Shown here: positions 1 to 14,745 of the stretch, piece after piece
Layout of the letters: each line of letters starts with the position of its first letter
How positions within the stretch are numbered: the stretch's first letter is position 1
Source: Desmodus rotundus
Lineage: Eukaryota > Chordata > Mammalia > Chiroptera > Phyllostomidae
Assembly (NCBI RefSeq): GCF_022682495.2
Contig: NC_071398.1
Location: 14,576,934 to 14,640,933 of the forward strand
Direction of reading: 5' to 3'
DNA length: 64,000 nucleotides
The notes under the pieces: model-generated
Database searches by the model: none
Told to the model about the DNA's origin: nothing
What the model saw: the letters and a program-made list of their open reading frames with translations, nothing else
Made by a program: the position numbers and the translations under genes

Positions 1-1274
1 CTCAAACGCCTTAAAATAAAATTGGCCACTTAAAGAGGACGTACACTTTCCAGCAAAGCCTGTGGGGGGAAGGCCGCTCTCCGGCGTGGATCTGCGGAAT
101 CCCGGCTGAGTCTAAACCACCCAACCGGAGCCTGGGCAGCAGGGGTCAAGGTCGGAACTCAAACCCAGAGCCCCTCGGGCCTCAGAGCCCCAAGCTTTTC
201 TCCCACCGGCGTCCCATTGGAAGTACCCGGGGCGTCTTCCCTCGGGAGGTGGAGGAAAGGAAGGAACCTCCGCTCTCGGGCGGATTCGGCGGTGCCCCAC
301 CCGCTGCCCCGCTTCCTGATTGGCTTATGGTCCCCGCCAATGAGAAGTCTGTTCTAGTGCTGCGGCCCTATTAACCCTACTGTCACTCTAGTGGCAGGCC
401 GGGCTAGTGCAGTTTCTCAACTTGGGGCCTGCGGAGTCGACCGGCGCTGGCTGAAATTCAGATTCCTGGGCCCTACTCTTTCAGAGCCAGATTTAGTAGG
501 TGGGGCCGCGGATTCTGTATTGGGAATAAGTGTCCCAGTGATTCTGAGGTCCCTTGCGGTCTGAGAAGCTCTCATGTCACTGGCCCTCCAGGGGGGCTGG
601 GGCCCGTCCTTCCCTAGTACTCGGGGTGGACGCTGGGAGGGAAGCAGTTCAGTTACCCCTGGAAGACGAATCCGGGTGTCTCTGAGTGTATGTATAGGAG
701 GCAGGGGGAGGTGAGGCAGGCGCTCCGAGCTGGAAGGGAGGGACTGGTCGTTCGCAGTCCGGTCCTGTGCAGCCAGCCGCGCTCCGACTTCCCTAGGGAA
801 GACTTTAGTAACTAGGAGAAAGAGCCAATAGCACTGCCCAAAATCAGAGTATTGGGCTTTTCTGGCATAGGTCGTGTTTGCGTTCCTTCTCATGCTGCAT
901 TAAATGGTGATTTTTATTCAACAAACGATAACAAACTGTAAAGGAGAATCAGGAATCCTGCGGCATCCAGGGCTGACTTCACGAGTCTGAGACCAGTGCA
1001 ATAATCACAGGGTCCCAAGTTTGGTTTAATAACTTGGTTAAATGCTCTGCAGCCACTAACTTGAAATGCCTAATAACGTTTTGACCAAAAGGTGCAGCAT
1101 TTTCATTTTTCACGGGGCCCCATAAATTATGTAGCAGCTCCTGGGCCACAGGCATTTCCATATATAGGCTCCGGTGTTCTCCTCAAGACCCTGGCTTTCC
1201 TGAACCTGGGGACCTCCCTCTCGTTCCAAACCAGAGCTTCCGGTAGCAGTGGAGCCCCCACCCCACACCAGGCA
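1..1274. other. 5' flank and leader of FBXL8
   Basis: No protein-coding gene is supported here. In mammals the neighbour upstream of FBXL8 is TRADD in divergent orientation, so this stretch probably holds the shared promoter; no TRADD coding sequence is visible. The part near 60-350 is GC-richer and carries opposed CCAAT boxes. From 1092 the frame that enters FBXL8 is open for 61 codons before the normal start, without obvious protein character. Confidence 0.5.
319..341. promoter_or_regulatory. Opposed CCAAT boxes (NF-Y type), likely FBXL8/TRADD promoter
   Basis: An inverted CCAAT box (ATTGG, 319-323) and a forward CCAAT box (337-341) lie 18 bases apart in a GC-rich stretch. Such pairs are typical NF-Y sites of TATA-less and bidirectional promoters. 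The assignment to FBXL8 and to the divergent gene expected to the left is inferred from synteny. Confidence 0.4.
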
Positions 1275-2982
1275 ATGGCTGAGCCTGGAGAGCAACTGCC
1301 AGAGGAGGTGCTGGCGCTCATCTTCCGCCACCTGCCCCTGAGGGACCGTGCTGCCGCCGCCAGGGTATGCAAAGCCTGGGCAGCTGCTGCCACCTGCAGT
1401 GCTGTGTGGCATGACACGAACATCAGGTAAGCCCCTTCTTCCTCTCCTTCCTCCTGCCACCTTCCAGTGGAGTCGGAGGTTGGGGAGATTCAAGTGAGTC
1501 TCCCCACATTAAAAATCATAATCATTACTAACATTTTTTTGACTGCGTACTATGTACCAACTATCGTTCTAAGTGCCTTGCATGTATTACTTAATAGATA
1601 GTATTATTGTCTCCATGGCACGGATAGGAAATCGAGGCAGAGAGAGTTCATCACTCCCTGCAAGTCACTCAGCTAGGGAGTGGCAGAGGTAGAATGTTAA
1701 CTTGGCCATGCCCACTTCCTTAGAGACATCTGAGAAAGCCCTGTTCCTAAAACCCTGGCTCTGCTTGCCAGGGTTTCACCTTGTGGCAGGCACATCTGAA
1801 GTCCGCTAAGGGGACAGGGTGGGAGTTCCTACCTAGCATTAGAGGCTAGCTTGGGGTTACCAGACATGGTTGGGACTGGGAGGTGTGTGGGTAGGGAGCA
1901 GAAAGTGGGGATGGTGGCTGGAACCCCTGCTGAGGGATGGGTAGAGGCTTCTCTTCTGCTAAAGGGGACACAGCCAATGCCTTTTCTCTACCTCTCTAAC
2001 CCCAAGTTGCGACTGTGAGGGAGAAGGCATGCTGCCACCATATCTGTCCTCCTGCCTGGACCACGTTCACAACCTGTGGCTGGAATTTGAGCCGTCGAGG
2101 GAGCGGAGCCGCCGGGTGGCCACGGAGCTGCTGACCGCACTGGCGGGCCGTATCCCCGGGCTTCGAGGCCTGCATTTGGAGTGCCGCGGAGAGAAGCCAC
2201 TCTTCGATGCAGGGCGAGACGTCCTGGACGCTGTGCACGCCATATGTCGGGCCGCTCCAGCGCTGCGTCATCTTGACCTGCGGCGCTTGCCCTTCACTCT
2301 GGACGATGCACTGGTGCTGCAGGTGGCACGCGGCTGCCCCGAGCTCCGCAGCCTTTTCCTGAACAACAGCACTCTGGTGGGCAGCGTGGGGCCGGGCTCC
2401 GTGCTCGAGCTACTAGAGTTCTGCCCGCGCCTGTGCACCCTCGGTCTGCACCTGGCCAGCCTGTCACACTCCGCCCTCGAGGTGCTGGCGGCACCACATC
2501 GTGTGCCTTTAGAACTCCTGGCTTTGCGGTGCGCCTGCCCAGAAGACGCACGCGCCCCGCCTCTGCCCAACGAAGCATGGGCCGCATTGCGCCACCGCCA
2601 CCCTGGACTGATTGTGGAAGTGGAACTGGAGCCAGCATTCTCTGATGAGAGCGCGACTCGTGTCTTGCAGCCTGCAATGCCAGTGGCTGCGCTCCGTCTC
2701 TGCCTATCTGGAGACACTGTAGGTCCCGTGCGCTTTGCAGCGCTACACTACCCGGCAACCTTGCGCGTGCTCGAGGTGCGCGCCACCGCCTCTGCGGAGC
2801 TAGATGCTGCTCTGGAGTTGCTTGCGGCCCTCTGTCCGGGCCTTCGGGAAGTGCACTGCTTCTGCGTGGTGCGACCCTCCGTCTTGCACGCCTTCCGTGC
2901 GCACTGCCCGCGCCTGCGCAGCTACACGCTCAAACTAAAGCGGGAGCCACATCCTTGGAGGCCCACGCTTGTGGGCAAGTGA
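1275..2982 (+). CDS. FBXL8: F-box and leucine-rich repeat protein 8
   Basis: Two coding exons, 1275-1426 and 2007-2982, are joined at CAG|gtaagc and ccaag|TTGCG in frame. They give 375 residues, against 374 in human as I recall. The N-terminus (MAEPGEQLPEEVLALIFRHL) opens an F-box at about residues 6-50, which binds SKP1. The rest is a run of irregular leucine-rich repeats, including LRHLDLRRLPFTLDDALVLQ, that would bind the substrate of an SCF (SKP1-CUL1-F-box) ubiquitin ligase. The protein ends in PHPWRPTLVGK. The start was chosen because it matches the conserved FBXL8 N-terminus; an in-frame ATG at 1092 lies upstream in the leader. Gene order with HSF4 downstream agrees with the mammalian locus. 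Confidence 0.95.
1510..1700. repeat. MIR-like SINE fragment in FBXL8 intron 1
   Basis: The stretch has the course of an ancient MIR: 'tgtaccaactatcgttctaagtgccttgcatg', a run of 'tattattgtctcc', then 'ggaaatcgaggcagagagag' and 'cagctagggagtggcagag'. It is diverged, without a recognisable target-site duplication. The call is by eye. Confidence 0.6.
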
Positions 2983-3315
2983 AGGGGCACTGCCCTCTCC
3001 CGCCCCCTCCTGCCCCCAGCAGGTGTGTGCCCTCTGAGATGCTGCGTGGGTTTGGCCAAGCGTGCCCCAACTGCTAACCTGGTGCTTCGGGACTCTGTGG
3101 CCTCTTGAGCCTCTCGGGGATAGCGGGGCCGGGGGATGGGGGTGAGCGGGCGGGGTGTCACCCTGAGTCCACTTCATGCTCTCAACTTCTGCAGACTCTG
3201 GAAGTCTCTTGGTGCCCTCCTCCAACCTCCCTCCTCTGTGAACGCTGTGATAGCTCCCGAGGCCCTGGCGTGGGGTGGGAGAAGAGGGCACGGGCGCGGG
3301 CCAGGGTGACTGTGA

Positions 3316-3321
3316 AATAAA
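3316..3321 (+). terminator. FBXL8 polyadenylation signal AATAAA
   Basis: A canonical AATAAA lies 334 bases after the FBXL8 stop, followed by a T/G-containing stretch. It is the first such signal downstream of the gene. Confidence 0.75.
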
Positions 3322-3774
3322 TCCTGCAGTATCTTAACGTCCAGTGAAAGACCAGGTCGGCTCTGAAGGGGGATGGCAGGGATCCTAGAGGCCCGGAGGA
3401 GCCGTCCAGACAGGAGTGGGAGAGACCCAGACCTCAAGGTCCCTTGCACTGATGCAGCTGTGGGAGTCAGGGGCGGAGCACTCCACGTCCTTGGAATGAC
3501 GACGTCCCAGGGTTCGGCGGGAGGGTATGCGCTTCTCCTCCCTCCCTCCACCGCTCCTCCCTGGTCGTTCTACCCGAGGCTCACTGTGCCCATGGCCTTC
3601 ACCTTCTAGGACTTTCCCAGCCCACCCCAGGCTGCGCACAGGCTATTTCTCCCGAGGAACAATGGAAGAAACAGCGGGTCTGAGAAGGGTGAAATTCCAA
3701 CCCAGGTATCCCTCTACTCTACACCCCTGTTCACACGTCCTATCCCAGCCTGCCCTTTCTGTTTGCCGGAGCTG

Positions 3775-8699
<4,925 letters not shown>

Positions 8700-8829
8700 C
8701 CCCTCTCCAGTCCGAAGCCAGCCTGGCTGAGAGAGGGCCTGCAGCCTCACACCCTTCTCCGCCTCCTAGCGCCCCCTGGCGGAGGCTGAGCGAAGTCCCT
8801 GCTACCCTTTTCCACTACCAAGTTAAGCA

Positions 8830-8835
8830 CATAAA
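8830..8835 (+). terminator. Possible non-canonical poly(A) signal of HSF4 (CATAAA)
   Basis: No AATAAA or ATTAAA is found in the few hundred bases after the HSF4 stop. CATAAA at this position, about 130 bases after the stop, precedes a T-rich stretch and a TGTGTCTGGTCTC element, which is a plausible cleavage context. The call rests on position and is uncertain. Confidence 0.35.
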
Positions 8836-11800
8836 CCGCATTTTTTCCTGTGTCTGGTCTCTTCTCTCTACCGACCGAGAAGCACAGAAGTCATGGGGGA
8901 GAAGGGGCGATTTTGCATTCCTAGAAGCGTTCAGGTCCTAGGGCTTTAATGGGGAACCCCCTGGAGAGTAGAATGCTTGAGGAGCCTGCTCCTAGTTCTC
9001 CTGCTTAGGCCCGGATTGTCCCGCGGGATCCAGACCTGGGGCCTAACCACTGCACCCTCCGGGAGTGGGGGCTTTGGGGGTGACCCAGCTCCGCAATGAA
9101 TCCGCTCTGTGGTCCTGAGTAAGCTGGTTCCCTTCTCTGAGCCATATCAGTCACAGATAAAGAGGGGTCGACGAGAAGATAGGAGTAAAGCGCCTGGGAA
9201 TTGCCAGGCCTGGAGTGGGCATCAGGTATGTGAGCCCGCGGACCGCACTGCCTCCTCGCTGACTCTGATTCCTCGCTGGAGTTGGGAGGGATAGCGGACT
9301 ACACGTAGGAGCCCAGGCAATGCGCGGGCTCGGCTCTCGGCCTTCCTGGGTGCGGAACAGAAAGCCCGCTCTCCTCTACCTCCTCCCGGTTCCCGGCAGT
9401 CCTGGCTGCCCCTCCCCCCTCCCCCGCAGCAGCTGCTGCTCCCATCCACCCCGCCCAGCCCTTTCTGCCTCGTCATCGCCTACCCCGCCGAGGCTTGACC
9501 GGTGAGAGGGGCCCTCCGAGCGCACCCGACCGGGAGCCCCACCCCACCCGGCTGGGGGAGGGGAAAAAAACTGAGATTGGACGGAATCTGCACCCCCACC
9601 AGCTGCGCTTCAAGGCCTGTGAGCCCCGCCCCTCCGCGGGATTCTTAACTCTGGGACCCGAGGAAGGGGAGATCAGGGGAGCCTGTGGTCGCACTTGGGC
9701 AAAGGCTCCCGCAGTTTCCCACGCCTCTCGCTCCCTAGCAAAAGACCCCGCGGAAGCCAGGTGGGGAGGGGGGGCCGAGACCCCCCTCCACGCCTCGAAC
9801 TTGGAGCTGCCTAGTACCCCGGGAAGGATCTGGCCCGTGACCCTTGAAGGACTGGCTGGGACGTAACTTCGGTACAGTATTGACCTCTGAGTATTGAGTC
9901 TTGGAGGGCCCAGGCTGGTTGAGGTTTCTGTACTCAAGAGGAGGAGGTTAACGTAAAAATAACTTGGTTAGGAGTGAGGGAGAACGAGGGGGCCAATCCA
10001 ATCGCCCCTCCCTCTCTGCGCCTGTACACGAGTCGGTTCTGTCCCCTCTCCTTGCACGTGTGATTGGAGGACAGCCTTTGGAAGACTCAGCTGAAGAGGG
10101 TAGAGGGCCTGCGTGTACACAGTGCAGTGGTGCCAGTCAGCCCAGGGCTGAGGGCGCATGCTGTTCACTGGGGTGAGACGGAGCCAGTCTGCCTAGGGCA
10201 CACTCAGGCACTGGCATGGACAGGGGACATTTATTTGAGTCTTGGAGGTTGGGTCCACATCTTGTGAGAAGGGGAAGGGTATTTTCAGGCTTAAGGAACA
10301 GCATCTGCTGAGGTTCAGAAATGCCAGGGGCTTAGTGAGTTGTCCTGGCACTGAGGGTTGGGGGCACTGCGAGAAGCCCTGGCTGTCCAGGAGGTGTGGG
10401 AGAGCAGCCAGGTGAGATCTGCTGAATTCTCTCTGATGGGCAGGGAGGAGAAGAGGACGGGCAGTTAGGACTGACATTCTGCTTGGCAGGAGACCTCATT
10501 GTAGTTCAGGTTGGAGCGAGTCAGATCCCAGGTCTGGCACTTGGTCTCGCCAAGACTGTCTTCTCCTCTGCAAAATGGGGACAATCAGTCCTGCCCCAGA
10601 GTTGTCAGAAATCACTGTGCTGTGGGGTGATGAGATGGGAGTGAGAGGTATTCAGAGAGGCTGTCAAAGGAGAGGCAGTGAGGATGGTGCGGTTGCGGGG
10701 GGCTGCTGATGGAGACTTGCTGAAAGGTGGAGCAGCAGCATTTGTCACAGGTGGGACATGAATGGAGAAGGAGGGGCAAGGGGCGATCCTGGTCTCTGAT
10801 CAGCACCCTGCCTGGGGGAAGAGTTGATGCTTCACTGTGGCCAGGAGGGGTGAGATGACCAGGAAGGCAAAGCGTGATGCCAGGTTGCAATTAAGGACCT
10901 GGAAGGCAGGAGGGTGTTGGGACCAAATCTGCTCTCCCAAACCTAGAGCCAGGTAAGGCGGTAGGGGAGAGATCCCAAAGGGAGGGCAGGACCAGAAGGG
11001 TGCCATGTGGATAAAGCTAAGGCTGGAGGAAATGGACTAAGAGAGGGTGTGGCCCAGGGCCTGGCCTCTTTGTCCCTTGATGCCAGGGGCCTGGCTGCCT
11101 GGGTCAGGACATCCAAGAGGGGATGAGCCATTATCCTTAGATGTCAATAAGTAGGCAAAGCAGATTAATTTCTAACACCTGCTGATTGGTAGAGGCAGTC
11201 TCTCAAAATGGAAGAGGAAACAGTGAAAGTTCAGCAGGCATCTGAAAATACATTGTTGAGAGCTTTTTTGAGTTGGGCCCTGGGTACTTCAAGAGGAAGC
11301 AAGAGATGGCTGTGAGTCATTCCCAGGGCGGCAGGGAGAAAGCTGGTTCTCAGGTAGTGTCGGGTCAGAGCTAGGACTAAAGAGAATTCAGGTATCCCTG
11401 TTCAGGCATTAGAGGACCAGGAAGGGATGTGAGACCACCCTGGGGTTGCAACCTGGCGGTGGCACTGGTGAGGGGTGCAGTGGTAGGTCCTGTCCTGGAA
11501 AGGAGTATCTCAGGCCAGGATAAGGGGTGTGGTCACTCCCCGTGGGTGGGAGGAGCAGAGAAGGATCTTGGTTTTGAGCTCTGGCTGCAGAGGGGATTCA
11601 GGACTCTGCAGGGTCCAGGCCGGAGCTGAAAGCCTGGACTCCAGAAGTAGTGAGGATGACAGAGAAGTATTCAGCAGACAGACTGGAAAGGACTTGACTG
11701 CAAGCTGGGTGTGGGGTCTTTGCTGTTAAGGTGGGAAGCAGGTTTGGGAAAGAAAAGTTAGTTTGGATAAACTGGGTCTGAACAAATCGCAGAATTTGCA

Positions 11801-12129
11801 GGCAACTGGGATTCAGAACTGGTCCTAGTTGGGGAGAGCAGTCAGAGAGTAGATAAGGGTCCTGCCAGACCAGAGCAGAGGGGAGGGGAGGAGGGCCACA
11901 GGTGATGTTTAGGGAACTAGAGAGAAGCCTGAGGAGGAGGAGATAGGACAGAACCAATGAGAGAGGCGGGAGTACGGAGTCCGTTGCTGTAGAGCTGTCC
12001 TACCCCCGGGGGTCGAGGTGAACTTAGACCCCAGCCACGGGTGTTCACTGGAGCCCTGGGAGAGAGGCCAAGGGCAGAGAGGCCCCAGCCCCCAGTACCT
12101 GTCTCCCTCTCCCCCAGGCACCCCCCACA
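8836..12129. other. HSF4-NOL3 intergenic region and NOL3 leader intron
   Basis: No coding gene is supported. A MIR-like piece lies near 9100-9180 ('cctgagtaagctggttcccttctctgagcc') and another near 10500-10600. A GC-rich, CpG-rich stretch at about 9300-9870 contains a good splice donor after 9501 (gaccg|gtgaga), matching a candidate non-coding first exon of NOL3. A strong acceptor (ctctcccccag|gcacc) just before the NOL3 start at 12118 shows that a leader exon must exist upstream. The remainder, about 9.9-12.0 kb, shows nothing I recognise. Confidence 0.5.
9380..9501 (+). promoter_or_regulatory. Candidate non-coding first exon and promoter of NOL3
   Basis: The CpG-rich segment ends at a consensus donor (ccg|gtgaga) and the NOL3 coding exon is preceded by a strong acceptor at 12117, so a leader exon is required. 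This is the best placed candidate. The transcription start cannot be fixed from sequence alone. Confidence 0.35.
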
Positions 12130-13063
12130 ATGGGCAACGCGCAGGAGAGACCATCAGAGACTATCGACCGGGAGCGGAAACGCCTGGTAGAGACGCTGCA
12201 GGCAGACTCTGGGCTGTTGCTGGATGCGCTCCTGGCAAGGGGCGTGCTCACCGGGCCTGAGTACGAGGCGTTGGATGCGCTGCCAGATGCCGAGCGCAGG
12301 GTGCGCCGCTTGCTGCTGCTAGTGCAGAGCAAGGGCGAGGCCGCCTGCCAGGAGCTGCTGCGCTGCGCCCAGCGAACTGCGCGCGCGCCCGACCCTGCCT
12401 GGGACTGGCAGCACGTAGGCACTGGTGAGCGTGCATGGGGCGGAGCCTAGGTCAGGGTAGGGGGTGTGATGCGGAAGGAGTTCTAGCCTCCCCTAGAGGT
12501 GGAAGTGTGCAGAGGAAACCGCAAAAGGGATGTTTGAGCTTGAGACACTCCCACCCCCTCCCCAGGATACCGGGAACGCAGCTACGACCCTCCATGCCCA
12601 GGCCACTGGACACCTGAGGCAGCCGGCTCAGGGACCCCATGCCCTGGGCTGCCCAGAGCTTCACACTGCGATGAGGCCGGGGGTCCAGAGAGCTCCGAGG
12701 AAGGGCAGTCCGGAACCCTCGAGGAGCCCCAGACAGAGCTAGAAGCTGAGGCTGCTGAAGGGGCAGAGCCGGAGTCGGAACTGCAGATGGATCCGGAACC
12801 AGAGGCAGAACCAGAGCCCGAGCCCGAGCCCGAACCGGAGCCCGAGCCCGAACCGGAGCCCGAGCCCGAACCGGAGCTGGACCCGGATCCAGAGCCCGAG
12901 CCCGAGCCCGAGCCCGAGCCGGAGCCAGACTGCGAGGGAGATGAATCTGAAGGTGGTCGGCTGCCCAAACCCGGTGACAGGTTGGTGGGAGGCTGTGGCC
13001 CAGAAGGCAGAGGGCAAGCCCCAGCTGACCAACCACTTTCCCCCTTCATGTCTAGATTCCTGA
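12130..13063 (+). CDS. NOL3: Nucleolar protein 3 / apoptosis repressor with CARD (ARC)
   Basis: Exons 12130-12424, 12566-12952 and 13056-13063 join in frame to 229 residues ending E-D-S. Residues 1-95 form a CARD that is almost identical to the human one ([20 protein letters not shown] at the N-terminus). ARC blocks extrinsic and intrinsic apoptosis in muscle and neurons by binding caspase-8, FADD and BAX. The C-terminal half is acidic and ends in a Pro-Glu array that is longer than in human ARC (208 residues from memory), which explains the extra length. The tiny last exon supplies only 'AT TCC TGA'. A second donor ten bases upstream of the first junction (after 12414, CAC|gtaggc) corresponds to the known Nop30 alternative splice, which shifts the frame of exon 2. 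Confidence 0.95.
12794..12930 (+). repeat. In-frame GAGCCC / GAACCG (Glu-Pro) coding repeat in NOL3
   Basis: A near-perfect hexanucleotide array (GAGCCC, GAGCCG, GAACCG units) encodes alternating Glu-Pro, interrupted once by an L-D-P-D-P stretch. Its regular higher-order pattern (gagcccgagcccgaaccg repeated) points to recent slippage. Read in other frames it gives Arg-Ala or Ser-Pro runs, and on the other strand Gly-Ser runs, so long shadow frames here are artefacts. Confidence 0.85.
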
Positions 13064-13233
13064 AGGCCAGAGCGCTGACAGGCCACTCCCCATGAAAGCC
13101 GAACGGGACCTGGGACCCTGCCAGGGCGGAGTGCGATGGCCACCAAGGCTCCACCTGGCCCGGTATTCACTGGAAGTGACTAAACTTCGGAGGGTCGGTC
13201 TGGGATCTCTGTGATTCTGGCTCTTGGCCCAGA

Positions 13234-13239
13234 AATAAA
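13234..13239 (+). terminator. NOL3 polyadenylation signal AATAAA
   Basis: A canonical AATAAA lies 171 bases after the NOL3 stop and is followed by a GT-containing stretch. Confidence 0.8.
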
Positions 13240-13589
13240 GGTGACCTGGGCAGTCCTGTGCCCCATCACCCAGCCCCACTTTGTCAACAGCTCAAGATGC
13301 CCCCCTGGAGATCCAAGACCCAGGCACCCAGTGCCATAGGGTCTGACTGGGGCCCTTTTATCTTCCTAAACCATTTGGGGGCATGTGTTGTCACCAGCGC
13401 TATTCCATGGAAGCCCCTGGGCCTGGCGCAGAAAGCCAGGAGAGGAGAATCTCTCTCCCCTTAGGGAAGGCTAGAGCTGACAGCCTTGGGAAATGAGGCT
13501 AGGACACAGGAAGAAGAAAGGGTCTTGGGTAGATAAAGACCACACACCTTACTGTAATGGTTGTTTTAATTGTCTGGCTTCTCCAGGGC

Positions 13590-13770
13590 TGGGAGCTCAG
13601 TGAGGGTTTGACCAGTAACTGGCACACAGAAGGCCATCTATGCATATTCACTAACTAAATGAATGACTTTCTGGCTGCACTTCCGAATTTTACAGATGGG
13701 AAAACTAAGGCCAAGGGTGGGGGTGGGACTGGGTCAGCCTCACACAGCTGAGTCGGAGGTGGAACTGGAA
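13590..13770. repeat. L2/MIR-like fragment downstream of NOL3
   Basis: The text runs 'cagtgagggtttgaccagtaactggcacacagaagg ... ttcactaactaaatgaatgac ... tttacagatgggaaaactaagg', the classical end of L2 followed by a MIR-like stretch. It is ancient and diverged; called by eye. Confidence 0.55.
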
Positions 13771-13983
13771 GCAACAACCATCTCTGTACCTCTCCTGGTC
13801 CAGGAGAGCTCAGGACTTGGGACAACCAGGGGCCCACCCCTCAGGTTTGATTGTGGCTGCTGCAACCTCTGTCAGACCCGCTCTGAGGGTGTGGGCAAAG
13901 ACAGGGACAGCAGAGGTCCCCAGAAGGGGTGGGGGGTGGAGGCAGGGCCAGATGAGCTCCAGGGCTCAACTCACAAGGCCAAA

Positions 13984-14088
<105 letters not shown>

Positions 14089-14745
14089 CCCGGGCTAGGA
14101 ACAAGGGTGTCTTCCAAAGGAGCCCTGTTCCCTCCCTGAACCTTCGGACACTACTGCCTCCAGCCTCAGGAAGTAGAGCATTTAAACTGGGAATAAATAC
14201 TTGAGCAGCGGGACAGGAAAAATCCAGGAAAGCACATCCCAGCCCAGCTGGGTCTCTAACTGTCAGGACCCTTGCCCCTTGAGTCTGTGTGAAAGCAAGG
14301 ACCCCAGGCTCAGGTAATCGCCTGAGGAGAAGGGAGACCCCCACCAGGGCCCAGTGAGAGGTAGACAGCGTGAAAGCTGTAGGAGCACCGAGGGGCCAGG
14401 TGGGGGAAGGGAGACTGCAGTATGTGGACACCCAAAGCCATCTCATGCAAGGACAAGTTTCTGCTCCCAAGCCACCCCCCAATCCCATCCATGCTCAACT
14501 TCTCTGCTACCCCCAGGATTCCCCTCTGCTCAATAGACAGAGGCAGGAGGGCAGACTGAGTTTGTCCAACATGCTGGTCTCCAGGTCCCAGGGAGACCAG
14601 CGAGGGACACAAACCCACTGATGTTGCCGCTCCTCCCTCCTGAGATGCTCTGCCCTCCCAGCTTCCCCAAGAAACACCCAGGCCGTGGAAGCACAGAGCA
14701 GCCATCTTTGTGTTCTGGGGGATGACTCGGAATCCTCACCCGACA

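Noticed and set aside
979..1161. 60-codon minus-strand frame in the FBXL8 leader
   Set aside because: It looks somewhat protein-like, but I recognise no family. It overlaps the FBXL8 5' region and has no splice or promoter context; probably chance.
12452..13154. Long minus-strand frames rich in Gly-Ser and Arg-Ala over NOL3
   Set aside because: They are the reverse reading of the Glu-Pro hexanucleotide array and have no independent support.
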